Below are positions 6,766-14,239 of a stretch of 15,261 nucleotides of DNA, in pieces. The stretch comes from an uncultured Pelagibacteraceae bacterium. Lineage in GTDB: Bacteria > Pseudomonadota > Alphaproteobacteria > Pelagibacterales > Pelagibacteraceae. A program made the translations under genes and the position numbers. The stretch covers positions 1 to 15,261 of the forward strand of contig CACAEM010000010.1 of NCBI GenBank assembly GCA_902531455.1. The letters run 5' to 3'. How positions within the stretch are numbered: the stretch's first letter is position 1; each line of letters opens with the position of its first letter. The notes beneath the pieces were generated by a model that did not search any database, was not told where the DNA came from, and worked only from the letters and a program-made list of their open reading frames with translations.

Positions 6766-7209
6766 ATGGAAATAGCAGTTTTAGCTTTGGGATGTTTCTG
6801 GGGTCCAGAAAAAAAATATGGACAATTAGATGGCATCTATAGAACAGAGGTTGGATATTGTGGAGGAAACAGTCCTGATACAAACTATAGAGAAGTTTGT
6901 ACAGGAACAACTAATCATGCGGAAGCTGTAAAATTAGAATTTGATCCTAAAGTTATTACATACGAGCAAATAATTAAGAGATTTTTTGAATTTCATGATC
7001 CAACTACACTAAACTCTCAAGGTCCTGATTTTGGAACACAATACAGAAGCGAGATCTTCTACCTTAATGAAGAACAAAAAAATATTGCTCAAAAAGTGAT
7101 TGATGATGTAAATAAAAAGTTATCTGGACAGGTAGTAACTAAGCTATCTGAGTTGAAAAATTACTGCACTGCTGAAGAGTATCATCAGAAGTATCTAGAA
7201 AAAAGATAG
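6766..7209 (+). CDS. msrA: Peptide methionine-S-sulfoxide reductase MsrA
   Basis: This enzyme reduces methionine-S-sulfoxide in proteins, repairing oxidative damage in the cytoplasm. The catalytic GCFWG lies at residues 9-13 with Cys10 as nucleophile. Other MsrA hallmarks are VGYCGGN (29-35), VCTGTTNHAEAV (44-55), DPTTLNSQGPDFGTQYRS (78-95) and AEEYHQKY (136-143). At 147 aa the protein is short and ends just after the YHQ motif, so the usual C-terminal resolving cysteine is absent. Other cysteines (32, 45, 134) are present; C134, directly before the AEEYHQ motif, is a possible substitute. No signal peptide is seen. It is first in a tight four-gene run with a sulfurtransferase (1-nt gap) and an RND pump, and is probably read from a leaderless transcript. 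Confidence 0.93.
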   Translation: MEIAVLALGCFWGPEKKYGQLDGIYRTEVGYCGGNSPDTNYREVCTGTTNHAEAVKLEFDPKVITYEQIIKRFFEFHDPTTLNSQGPDFGTQYRSEIFYLNEEQKNIAQKVIDDVNKKLSGQVVTKLSELKNYCTAEEYHQKYLEKR

Positions 7210-7210
7210 A

Positions 7211-8026
7211 ATGTCACTTGTTACATCAGATTGGTTAGAAAAAAATCTTAATGTAGTAAAAATAATCGACTGTTCGTGGCATATGCCAGGAATTGATAGA
7301 AATCCTAAAGAGGAGTACTCTAAAAATCATATTCCTGGTGCAATTTTTTTTGACTTAGACAAGAATTCAGATCAAGATACAGATTTACCTCACATGCTTC
7401 CTGCAAAAGAAAAATGGGAAGAGATAGTATCTTCAATGGGCATATCAAATACCGATAGAATTGTAATTTATGATAACTCTGATGTTCTAAGTTCATGTAG
7501 AGGTTGGTATAATTTTATTTATTTTGGTCATGATAAACACCTAGTAAGTGTTTTAGATGGTGGTTTAAAAAAATGGTTAATTGAAAATAGGAAAACAACA
7601 AATGAAAAAATAATATTAAACAAGTCTACCTACAGAGCTGCAGAAAATAAGTCGCTAGTAAAAAATATTATTGAAGTAAATGAAAACATTGAAAAAAAAA
7701 ATTTTACAATAATCGATGCTAGAAGTAAGGAAAGATTTAATGGAAGTGTTCCAGATCCTAGGAAGAATGTGAGAAGTGGATCTATTCCAAACTCTGTGTG
7801 TCTTCCATTTAAAGAAATTATAAATAGTTCAGACAACACTTTTAAAGGAGTGAGTGAGATCTCAAAAAAGTTCAGCGAAATTATCGATTTAAACGACGAT
7901 AAAAGAGTTTTTTCATGTGGATCTGGTATAACAGCATGTGTTTTAGGTCTTGCATATTCCCTAGTAAATAATACATATTCTCCTACAGTTTATGATGGCT
8001 CATGGGCTGAATATGGAAGAATATAA
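7211..8026 (+). CDS. sseA: Two-domain sulfurtransferase (3-mercaptopyruvate/thiosulfate type)
   Basis: This protein has two rhodanese domains. The N-terminal, non-catalytic one spans roughly residues 5-125 (HIPGAIFFDLD; DNSDVLSSCRGWYNF). The C-terminal catalytic one spans about 150-271, with Cys236 in CGSGITA. The CGSG[VI]TA loop is characteristic of the 3-mercaptopyruvate sulfurtransferase (SseA) branch rather than classical rhodanese (CRKGVT). The enzyme moves sulfane sulfur from a donor such as 3-mercaptopyruvate onto Cys and then to an acceptor. At 271 aa it ends at GSWAEYGRI, slightly short at the C-terminus for SseA. It starts 1 nt after the msrA stop, and the adaptor gene follows after 2 nt, so these are co-transcribed. 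Substrate choice is inferred from the loop only. Confidence 0.88.
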   Translation: MSLVTSDWLEKNLNVVKIIDCSWHMPGIDRNPKEEYSKNHIPGAIFFDLDKNSDQDTDLPHMLPAKEKWEEIVSSMGISNTDRIVIYDNSDVLSSCRGWYNFIYFGHDKHLVSVLDGGLKKWLIENRKTTNEKIILNKSTYRAAENKSLVKNIIEVNENIEKKNFTIIDARSKERFNGSVPDPRKNVRSGSIPNSVCLPFKEIINSSDNTFKGVSEISKKFSEIIDLNDDKRVFSCGSGITACVLGLAYSLVNNTYSPTVYDGSWAEYGRI

Positions 8027-8028
8027 AA

Positions 8029-8949
8029 ATGAAAAGATCTACTAAAATAACATCAATAATACTAATTTTTTTTCTAATTATTGCAGGTGTGATCATTGCT
8101 CGGACAATGATTGGAAACCATTTTAAAAAAAAATTTAGCAAAAGACCACCACCAGGTATTATAGTTAAAACAGTTGAGCAAAGAAAATTTCAAAATATTA
8201 TTGAAACCTTCGGAACAGCGGTTCCAATTAAAACACAGTCATACAATATTGAAAAATATGAAATTCTAAAAGAAATCAAATATAATACCAAAGTTAAGTC
8301 TGGTGATGTTATCGCAAAATTAAAAAATAGAACTATAGTAGCACCTTTCGATGGAGTAATTGGTAAAAGAAACTTTTCTGATGATATTAATGTTTCGGAA
8401 AGTTCTGTTGTAATTGATATAGAGGATGCATCTTATTTATTTATTGATGTTGATGTTCCAGAGATATTCGCGCCGTTCGTAAAAAAAGGGCTTGGTGTTG
8501 ATGTAAAATTTTCTGGTAATAAGGATAAAACTTATAGCGGAATAGTAGACTCTTTAGCTAGCAAAATTGATGTTAGTAATAGATCTTTAAGACTTAGAGT
8601 TAAAATGCAAAATTCAAATTCTGAGATTTTGCCTGGTGCTTTGATGGAAGTCACAATAAAATATAATGAGAGAATTTCATTAGGAATACCGGATACAAGT
8701 GTAATCTTAGAAGGTAATAAAGTTTATATTTATAAAGTAGATAAAGAGAATGTAACAAAAAGAGTTGAAGTTAAAGTTGGTAACAGAAACAAAGGATATC
8801 TAGAAGTGGAGTCTGGTTTAAATGATGGTGATATAGTTGTTGCTGAAGGGTTGAAAAAAGTTAGACCCAATGGAAAAATTAAACCCATTAAAGATGGTGA
8901 AAAAAAAAGTGATTCTAGTTGGGGTAAAAAAGAGAATAAAAGTAAATAA
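8029..8949 (+). CDS. RND efflux periplasmic adaptor (MFP) lacking the helical hairpin
   Basis: The adaptor normally links an RND pump to an outer-membrane channel across the periplasm. Residues 8-27 form an N-terminal membrane anchor or uncleaved signal (no lipobox cysteine). The two halves of the lipoyl domain (YNTKVKSGDVIAKL, 85-98; IVAPFDGVIGKR, 103-114) are joined by only about four residues; in typical adaptors a coiled-coil hairpin of tens of residues is inserted exactly here. The beta-barrel (about 125-215, ending ILPGALMEVTI) and membrane-proximal domain (about 215-283, GIPDTSVILEGNKVYIYKV) look complete. The tail is Lys-rich. At 306 aa it is short for the family. The reading frame is clean, so this looks like a real hairpin-less adaptor. 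Borrelia BesA is a known precedent. It lies 4 nt before the pump gene. Confidence 0.88.
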   Translation: MKRSTKITSIILIFFLIIAGVIIARTMIGNHFKKKFSKRPPPGIIVKTVEQRKFQNIIETFGTAVPIKTQSYNIEKYEILKEIKYNTKVKSGDVIAKLKNRTIVAPFDGVIGKRNFSDDINVSESSVVIDIEDASYLFIDVDVPEIFAPFVKKGLGVDVKFSGNKDKTYSGIVDSLASKIDVSNRSLRLRVKMQNSNSEILPGALMEVTIKYNERISLGIPDTSVILEGNKVYIYKVDKENVTKRVEVKVGNRNKGYLEVESGLNDGDIVVAEGLKKVRPNGKIKPIKDGEKKSDSSWGKKENKSK

Positions 8950-8953
8950 TTAA

Positions 8954-11900
8954 ATGTATTTAACTGATGTTAGTATTAGAAGACCAGCATTGTCATGGGT
9001 ATTATCCTTAATACTAGTTGTATTTGGAACTTTTGTTTTTTCAAAATTACCAGTTAGAGAGCTTCCATCTGGTCTACAACCACCTGTGGTTCAAGTCCAA
9101 GTAGAATATGCATCAGCGTCAGCTCCAATTGTTGATGAGGAAGTGACACAAGTAATTGAAGAAGTTATAGGTGGTGCAGAGGGAATAAAAAACATAGACG
9201 CTAAATCAGAGAATGGAAAAAGTACTATAAATATTGAATTTGATACAGATATAGACCTTGATAATGCAGCAAACGATGTAAGAGAGAGAGTTGCAAGAAT
9301 TGTCGGAAGACTACCAGCCGAGTCTGAAGCCCCAAGAATACTTAAGCAATCTGCGGGTTTTACAACCACAATGTGGCTTGCTTTATCTTCAGAAACCTGG
9401 AGTGATCTTGAGCTCGGAGACTATGCAGAACGATATTTAGTTGATCAATTTTCTAGCATTAAAAATGTCGGTCGAATAAGAACTGGTGGCCTTAGGGAGC
9501 AGAGTATTAGAGTATGGATAGATCCAATCAAATTAGCTGCAAATAATTTAACTATTCAAGAAGTAGAAAGATCTTTAAGAAACGAAAATGTTCGGTTACC
9601 AGCGGGTACACTTGAGGCTGAAAATATAGATTTAACTATCAATATCGATAAATCATATAATGATTTAGAAAAACTAAAGGAACTGCCAATTAAGAAAGCT
9701 AAAGATAATATAGTAAGAATATCTGATATTGCAAATTTAGAATTAGGTCCTGTCACAGAGAAAGTTTTATTTAGAGCTCAAAGTAAAGGAGCATTAAATT
9801 TAAAAACCATGGGTATAGGAATTTATGCAAGAAGTGGGGCTTCAACTGTTGAATTATCAAAAGATGTTGAAAAAAAAATCAAAGAAGTTAGAAAAACCTT
9901 ACCTGGTGACTTAAATTTGGAAATAGCTTTTAATAGAGCTACTTATATTGGCGAAGCGATAAATGAGGTTTATAAAACTTTAGCTATAGCATTTATACTT
10001 GTTGTAATAATAATTTATTTATTTTTAGGAAACTTAAAAGCAGTTATTGTTCCTGCAATAGCTTTACCTGTAAGTCTAATTGCTACATTCCTAGGTTTAT
10101 ATATATTTGATTTATCTATAAATATATTTGTCTTATTAAGTTTTATATTAGCAATAGGAATTATTACTGATGACTCAGTCATTATGACCGATGCAATATA
10201 TAGAAGAATTGAAAATGGTGAGACACCGCTGGTAGCAGCATATAAAGGCTCAAAACAAATTACATTTGCAATTATTGCAACAACTCTTATTTTGGTTGCA
10301 GTATTTTTACCTTTAATTTTTATTGAAGGTATTGCTGGAACTTTATTTAAAGAAACTGCAATAGCACTATCATTTGCAATAGTAGTATCATCATTTGTTG
10401 CTCTAACACTTTCACCAATGTTAGGTAGTAAATTTCTTGATAAAAAGAAAAAATCTAATTTCTTAACAAGAGGATTTGATAAATTTTTTCAAGGCTTTTT
10501 AAAATTTTACACTGAGACATTAGGATTTTGGATGAACAAGAAGAAAACAATAATAACGTTCATAATTTTTATTATAGTTGCCTCTGGGGGTTTGTATAAC
10601 TACACAAAAAAAGAATTGTTACCATTAGAAGATCGCGGAGTTTACTTAGTTATAGGATTTACTGATGAGGGAAGTTCGTTCCAATATACTCAAAAAAGGG
10701 CGGAGGATGTTGAAAAAAGACTTATTCCACTTCTTGATGGCGATAATAGTCCATACAATAGATTTTTAATGATAGTTCCGGGTTTTGGCTCTGAAAATAG
10801 CTTCTTAATTATCTCACTTTTAGACAATTGGAAAAATAGAAAACAGAATTCTCAAACAATAATGAGGCAAGCAATTGGAAAAATAGTTACGGTACCTCAA
10901 ACACTAGCTTTTCCAATTTCTCCTCAGTCCATAAGAGTTTCTAGTTACAATAAGCCTGTTCAAATGGTTATTTACGGAAATACATATGAAGAGCTGGAAC
11001 AAATACAGTCTCAGGTTATTAGAATGTTAAGAAAGAATAGAAATTTATCAAGACTTGAGTCTGACTACACCAGAAATAAACCTGAAGTAAATATAAAAAT
11101 TAATAAAAATAAAGCTAAAGACCTTGGGATATCAACTGAAGCAATTGGTCAAACTTTAGAAACTTTGTATGGAGGTAAAACGGTTACAAAATTTAATAAA
11201 CTTGGAAAAGAATACCCAATCATTTTACAACAATATTTAGAAGATAGAAAAAATAAAGAAAGTTTGAGTAAAATATTTGTTCGATCAGAAAAAACTGGGA
11301 ATTTAATTTCACTCTCTAATCTTGTTGAGTTTAAAGAAAAAGGAACAGCTAGTAAGTTATCAAGATATAATAGACAACGTGCTGTAACAATATCAGCTAA
11401 TATAAGTGAAGGTTATACTTTAGCTGAAGCGATTAAATATTTTGAAGAAACGATGACAAATGTTGCTCCAGATAAACAAATTACTTGGAAAGGAAAGTCT
11501 GAAGAATTAAAAGAAACCAGTAATGAACTTTATATTATATTTGCTTTAGCATTATTGACTGCTTATCTTGTAATGTCAGCTACTTTCAATTCATTTATCC
11601 ACCCATTTATAATTATATTAACAGTTCCACTTGCAGTGTTTGGGGGGTTAATTTTTATACTATTCTTAAATTCATCAATAAATATATTTTCACAAATAGC
11701 CTTGGTAATACTCATTGGTATTTCAACAAAAAATAGTATTCTTATAGTTGATTACGCGAATCAGTTGAGAACTAAAGGTAAAGAAATTGAAAAAGCTGTA
11801 AAAGAAGCCTGCAGTCTAAGATTTAGACCAATTATTATGACATCCCTGAGCACAATGATTGCGATGTTGCCTTTGGTTATTGGAAATATTGGCCCAGGTG

Positions 11901-12064
11901 CTGGAGAAGGTTCGCGACTTGCTGTAGGTGCAACTATACTTGGAGGAATGATAATTTCTACCTTCTTTACTTTATATGTAACTCCTACGATGTATTTAAC
12001 TTTAGCAAGAAATACGAAGAGAATTGATGCAGTTGATATAGAGCTAAAAAAACAATTAAACTAA
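8954..12064 (+). CDS. RND superfamily efflux pump (HAE-1/AcrB-like inner-membrane permease)
   Basis: This 1036-aa proton-driven exporter trimerises in the inner membrane and expels hydrophobic or toxic compounds. It shows the full RND plan: TM1 (about 11-31), a large periplasmic loop, the TM2-6 bundle from about residue 340, TM7 (about 535-552), a second periplasmic loop and TM8-12 from about 855. Proton-relay residues are conserved: D406-D407 in TM4 (GIITDDSVIMTDAIYRR) and K926 in TM10 (STKNSILIVDYANQLR). The TM1-proximal RELPSGLQPPVVQVQVEY matches the usual 'P..lyP.i.pp.v.V...YPGAs' segment. Length is normal for HAE-1, so nothing is missing despite the shortened adaptor. No outer-membrane channel gene lies nearby. 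The stop interlocks with that of the convergent lipoprotein gene (CTAA, 12061-12064). Substrate unknown. Confidence 0.93.
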   Translation: MYLTDVSIRRPALSWVLSLILVVFGTFVFSKLPVRELPSGLQPPVVQVQVEYASASAPIVDEEVTQVIEEVIGGAEGIKNIDAKSENGKSTINIEFDTDIDLDNAANDVRERVARIVGRLPAESEAPRILKQSAGFTTTMWLALSSETWSDLELGDYAERYLVDQFSSIKNVGRIRTGGLREQSIRVWIDPIKLAANNLTIQEVERSLRNENVRLPAGTLEAENIDLTINIDKSYNDLEKLKELPIKKAKDNIVRISDIANLELGPVTEKVLFRAQSKGALNLKTMGIGIYARSGASTVELSKDVEKKIKEVRKTLPGDLNLEIAFNRATYIGEAINEVYKTLAIAFILVVIIIYLFLGNLKAVIVPAIALPVSLIATFLGLYIFDLSINIFVLLSFILAIGIITDDSVIMTDAIYRRIENGETPLVAAYKGSKQITFAIIATTLILVAVFLPLIFIEGIAGTLFKETAIALSFAIVVSSFVALTLSPMLGSKFLDKKKKSNFLTRGFDKFFQGFLKFYTETLGFWMNKKKTIITFIIFIIVASGGLYNYTKKELLPLEDRGVYLVIGFTDEGSSFQYTQKRAEDVEKRLIPLLDGDNSPYNRFLMIVPGFGSENSFLIISLLDNWKNRKQNSQTIMRQAIGKIVTVPQTLAFPISPQSIRVSSYNKPVQMVIYGNTYEELEQIQSQVIRMLRKNRNLSRLESDYTRNKPEVNIKINKNKAKDLGISTEAIGQTLETLYGGKTVTKFNKLGKEYPIILQQYLEDRKNKESLSKIFVRSEKTGNLISLSNLVEFKEKGTASKLSRYNRQRAVTISANISEGYTLAEAIKYFEETMTNVAPDKQITWKGKSEELKETSNELYIIFALALLTAYLVMSATFNSFIHPFIIILTVPLAVFGGLIFILFLNSSINIFSQIALVILIGISTKNSILIVDYANQLRTKGKEIEKAVKEACSLRFRPIIMTSLSTMIAMLPLVIGNIGPGAGEGSRLAVGATILGGMIISTFFTLYVTPTMYLTLARNTKRIDAVDIELKKQLN
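12061..12064. other. Interlocked stop codons (CTAA), convergent genes
   Basis: CTAA gives TAA (12062-12064) to the RND pump and TAG (12063-12061) to the lipoprotein gene. The two reading frames overlap by exactly 4 nt. Confidence 0.9.
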
Positions 12065-12666
12065 AATAAAATATATTTCTTAGTAGTAAGCGATTTTCGA
12101 CAATTATTAAGCTGTACCTTGTATTTCTTAGATTGATTTTCAACTTTTTTTGCTAAAAGAATAATTTTTTGATTCTTTTTGTAATTTTTGTAATTTCCCC
12201 ATCCCTCATGATAAGCAACATATTGTTTAAAAGCATCATTTTTTGGGATTTTTAGGATCTTTTCTGTTTTGTTTGTATACCAACCAATAAAATCTACACT
12301 ATCTTTAAATCTTGTCCTAGTAGCATACTTGTTTCCTGTTTCCTCTTTGTATTGCTTCCAAGTTCCTCTTACTGCTTGAGAATAACCAAAAGAACTTGAT
12401 GGCCTTTTATAAGGAATAACTTTAAATAATTTTTTTCTTGGTGGTTTTGCCAACCAATCGAAATCTGACTCCATTTTAATTATAGCAAGTTGCAAATTAA
12501 TAGGTGTCCCCCATTTTTGTTCAGTTTTTTTTGCATGTTTGTACCAAAGATATCTTTCTGAAAAAATTGAACAGCCATCTGCAGTATTTTTAGGAATTGA
12601 AGAGCAGCCAGATAATAAAATAAGAATTAAAAATAAATATATAATTTTGTTTCGAATCATTTTCAT
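12061..12666 (-). CDS. Lysozyme-like (SLT-type) lipoprotein
   Basis: This 201-aa predicted lipoprotein has a basic N-terminus, a hydrophobic stretch and the lipobox LLSGC with lipidated Cys21. The mature part resembles lysozyme-like transglycosylase domains: LQLAIIKMESDFDWLAKPPR (59-77) with E66 in the catalytic-glutamate position, SSFGYSQAVRGTWKQYKEETG (91-111) as the 'G..Q....T...' segment, and YVAYHEGWGNY (149-159) matching the 'aYheG.g.Y' motif. The expected role is peptidoglycan cleavage or remodelling at the outer membrane. GYSQ differs from the GLMQ of classical Slt enzymes; this variant is common to a lipoprotein subfamily seen in alphaproteobacteria (recalled, not searched). It starts 2 nt after the nuclease-like gene and ends interlocked with the RND gene. 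Activity is inferred from motifs. Confidence 0.78.
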   Translation of the reverse strand: MKMIRNKIIYLFLILILLSGCSSIPKNTADGCSIFSERYLWYKHAKKTEQKWGTPINLQLAIIKMESDFDWLAKPPRKKLFKVIPYKRPSSSFGYSQAVRGTWKQYKEETGNKYATRTRFKDSVDFIGWYTNKTEKILKIPKNDAFKQYVAYHEGWGNYKNYKKNQKIILLAKKVENQSKKYKVQLNNCRKSLTTKKYILF

Positions 12667-12668
12667 TA

Positions 12669-13184
12669 TTATCTATTTTTTTTTCTCCATATCCAAGGAT
12701 ATTCAAATTGCATTTGCCATAAACCTAAAGAAAGATTTTTTGCATAAATCTGATGGTTTCTAAATTTACCATTTGAGTATTTGGGATAATCAAATGCATA
12801 GCCATTCTTGACCATAAAAACTGATAGGCTTTCATTTTTCATAAAACATTCACCTATTAACCTGCTGTATTGATCTTTATTTTTTTCTATTTTACAATTG
12901 ACAATCTGATTTCCAATTTTTTCAAAGAGCTTATCTTTAGACAACTTCCCACATAGAATTTCAACATTATTCAAAACACATGATTGTTTTTTTCCAAAAA
13001 AAAAACTTTCTGGAGCATCAATTCCACTAAAGCGAATTTTATTATTATTAATCTTAATTGTATCACCATCTATAATTTTTGGTTTACCTGAAATTAATAA
13101 ATAATTTTGTTCTGAAGATAATAAGTGATTAATATTAAATAAGAGAAAAAAAAAACTAATTAAAATCAGTTTTTGCTTTTTCAT
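12669..13184 (-). CDS. Secreted staphylococcal-nuclease-like (SNase/thermonuclease) protein
   Basis: This 171-aa protein has an N-terminal signal peptide (about residues 1-24, KKQKLILISFFFLLFNIN...), so it acts in the periplasm or outside. The SNase/OB-fold landmarks are all present: IIDGDTIKI (37-45; D41 corresponds to Nuc D21), IRFSGIDAPES (50-60; R51, D56 and E59 correspond to R35, D40 and E43), YSRLIGEC (106-113; R108 corresponds to R87), GYAFDY and GLW. All catalytic and calcium-binding positions are therefore kept, and a Ca2+-dependent nuclease is plausible. Cysteines at 69, 78, 98 and 113 could form disulfides in the periplasm. ATG 13184 lies 29 nt inside the upstream zeta-inhibitor gene, and the lipoprotein gene follows by 2 nt. 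Substrate (DNA or RNA) is not determinable. Confidence 0.85.
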   Translation of the reverse strand: MKKQKLILISFFFLLFNINHLLSSEQNYLLISGKPKIIDGDTIKINNNKIRFSGIDAPESFFFGKKQSCVLNNVEILCGKLSKDKLFEKIGNQIVNCKIEKNKDQYSRLIGECFMKNESLSVFMVKNGYAFDYPKYSNGKFRNHQIYAKNLSLGLWQMQFEYPWIWRKKNR

Positions 13185-13464
13185 TTAATTCGTCCATTTT
13201 TTTTCGTAGATCTTCATCTGACACGTTTTTTTTTTTCAAATCCTCTTTAATTTTTCGAAAAACATCTTGATCTCCTGCTTCAGCAAAATCTGCTTTTATT
13301 ACTGATTGAATGTACTCTTTTTCTTGATCTGGATTAAAACTTAATATTTGAGATACCCATTCTCCTAAATATTTATTCCTTCTTGCACTAACTTTGAATT
13401 GAAGCTCTTGATCATGAGCAAACTTCTTTTCAAAACTTTTTTTTCTATCTTCAAATGAACCCAT
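13156..13464 (-). CDS. DUF1476 protein, F1-ATPase inhibitor subunit zeta
   Basis: This 102-aa soluble, charged, mostly helical protein matches DUF1476 over its length: SFEDRKKSFEKKFAHDQELQFKV, then ARRNKYLGEWVS, then the acidic-basic helical tail ending KKMDELNEKAKTDF. In Paracoccus denitrificans the DUF1476 protein is the zeta subunit, which binds F1-ATPase through its N-terminal segment and blocks ATP hydrolysis. The family is essentially alphaproteobacterial, which supports the taxonomic guess. It is first of a three-gene minus-strand unit and overlaps the SNase gene by 29 nt. Consensus TTGACA lies upstream and leaves almost no 5' leader. Inhibitory function is by homology; regulatory strength varies among alphaproteobacteria. 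Confidence 0.88.
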   Translation of the reverse strand: MGSFEDRKKSFEKKFAHDQELQFKVSARRNKYLGEWVSQILSFNPDQEKEYIQSVIKADFAEAGDQDVFRKIKEDLKKKNVSDEDLRKKMDELNEKAKTDFN

Positions 13465-13470
13465 TTTAAC

Positions 13471-13498
13471 AAATTAAAAAGATTTAGCTTTATGTCAA
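13471..13498 (-). promoter_or_regulatory. Candidate promoter of the zeta-inhibitor operon
   Basis: On the minus strand TTGACA (13498 to 13493, perfect -35) is followed after 16 bp by a weak -10, TAATTT (13476 to 13471). ATG 13464 begins 6 nt later, so the predicted transcript start coincides with the start codon, suggesting a leaderless mRNA. The -35 is strong and the -10 is poor (3/6). Confidence 0.4.
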
Positions 13499-13510
13499 TC
13501 TAATTTAATT

Positions 13511-13516
13511 TATATT
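13511..13516 (+). promoter_or_regulatory. Candidate -10 box of gpmA
   Basis: TATATT (5/6 to consensus) ends 12 nt before ATG 13529, predicting a start site near 13523 and a leader of about 6 nt. No Shine-Dalgarno and no convincing -35 were seen. This is weak evidence because the region is almost entirely A and T. Confidence 0.3.
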
Positions 13517-13528
13517 TATGTTAAATTT

Positions 13529-14239
13529 ATGAATAATTTAATACTTATTAGACACGGACAAAGCGTATGGAACCTGGAGAACCGTTTTACTGGCTGGGTA
13601 GATGTAGGTTTAGCTGCCAAAGGCAAACTTGAAGCTTGTAAGGCAGGAGAATTAATTAAGGAATTAAACCTTGAATTATCTTATTTTTATACATCATTAC
13701 AGACAAGATCGATCGAAACTCTAAATTTAATCCTCAATACTATGAGAATTAAAGATCAAAATATTATTAATGCTTGGGAGCTAAATGAGAGACACTATGG
13801 TGCGTTAACAGGTTTAAATAAAGATGAAATGAAAAAACTTTATGGAGAAGAAAAAATTCACACTTTTAGAAGATCTTGGGATAACCCACCTGAGCCTCTA
13901 AAAAAAACAAGCCCCTATCATCCAGCAAATATTGATATATATAAAAATATTCCCAAAAATAAAATTCCAGATACAGAGTCATTAAAAAATACTTATGAAA
14001 GAGTAATACCTTTTTATAAAAAAGACATTGAACCTAAATTAGATAAAAATATTATTGTATCAGCTCATGGAAATTCAATTAGATCATTATGTAAATACTT
14101 ATTTAATTTAAATAATGAAAAGATTTCAAGCTTAGAAATACCAACTGGTAATCCTTTATTGATTGAAAATGAAAAAGGGAAGATTAAAAATGCAAGATAT
14201 TTAGATAAAGATAGAGCAAAAGATCTTTTAGTTTTCTAA
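13529..14239 (+). CDS. gpmA: 2,3-bisphosphoglycerate-dependent phosphoglycerate mutase
   Basis: This enzyme interconverts 3- and 2-phosphoglycerate in glycolysis and gluconeogenesis in the cytoplasm. The histidine-phosphatase motif is LIRHGQSVWNLENRFTGWVD, with H9 as phospho-acceptor. Active-site residues R60 (TSLQTRSIET), E87 (NERHYGALTG) and H180 (SAHGNSIR) are all present, as are the GpmA-specific RRSWDNPPEP (114-123) and EIPTGNPL (203-210). Length (236 aa) is close to that of E. coli GpmA, slightly shorter at the C-terminus. ATG 13529 has no Shine-Dalgarno; an upstream ATG near 13518 is out of frame and hits a stop quickly. It stands alone, divergent from the zeta-inhibitor unit, and its stop interlocks with the convergent nucleotidyltransferase stop (CTAA, 14236-14239). 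Confidence 0.94.
   Translation: MNNLILIRHGQSVWNLENRFTGWVDVGLAAKGKLEACKAGELIKELNLELSYFYTSLQTRSIETLNLILNTMRIKDQNIINAWELNERHYGALTGLNKDEMKKLYGEEKIHTFRRSWDNPPEPLKKTSPYHPANIDIYKNIPKNKIPDTESLKNTYERVIPFYKKDIEPKLDKNIIVSAHGNSIRSLCKYLFNLNNEKISSLEIPTGNPLLIENEKGKIKNARYLDKDRAKDLLVF
14236..14239. other. Interlocked stop codons (CTAA), convergent genes
   Basis: CTAA gives TAA (14237-14239) to gpmA and TAG (14238-14236) to the MurU-like gene, the third 4-nt tail-to-tail overlap in this window. Confidence 0.9.

Noticed and set aside
9091..9756. Two minus-strand reading frames opposite the RND pump
   Set aside because: Both are antisense to conserved pump sequence and rich in Ser/Ile/Leu as expected of shadow frames; no domain is recognised.
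12539..12763. Plus-strand frame of 74 codons between the lipoprotein and nuclease genes
   Set aside because: It is antisense to the start of one gene and the end of the other, both of which have clear motifs; no support for coding.
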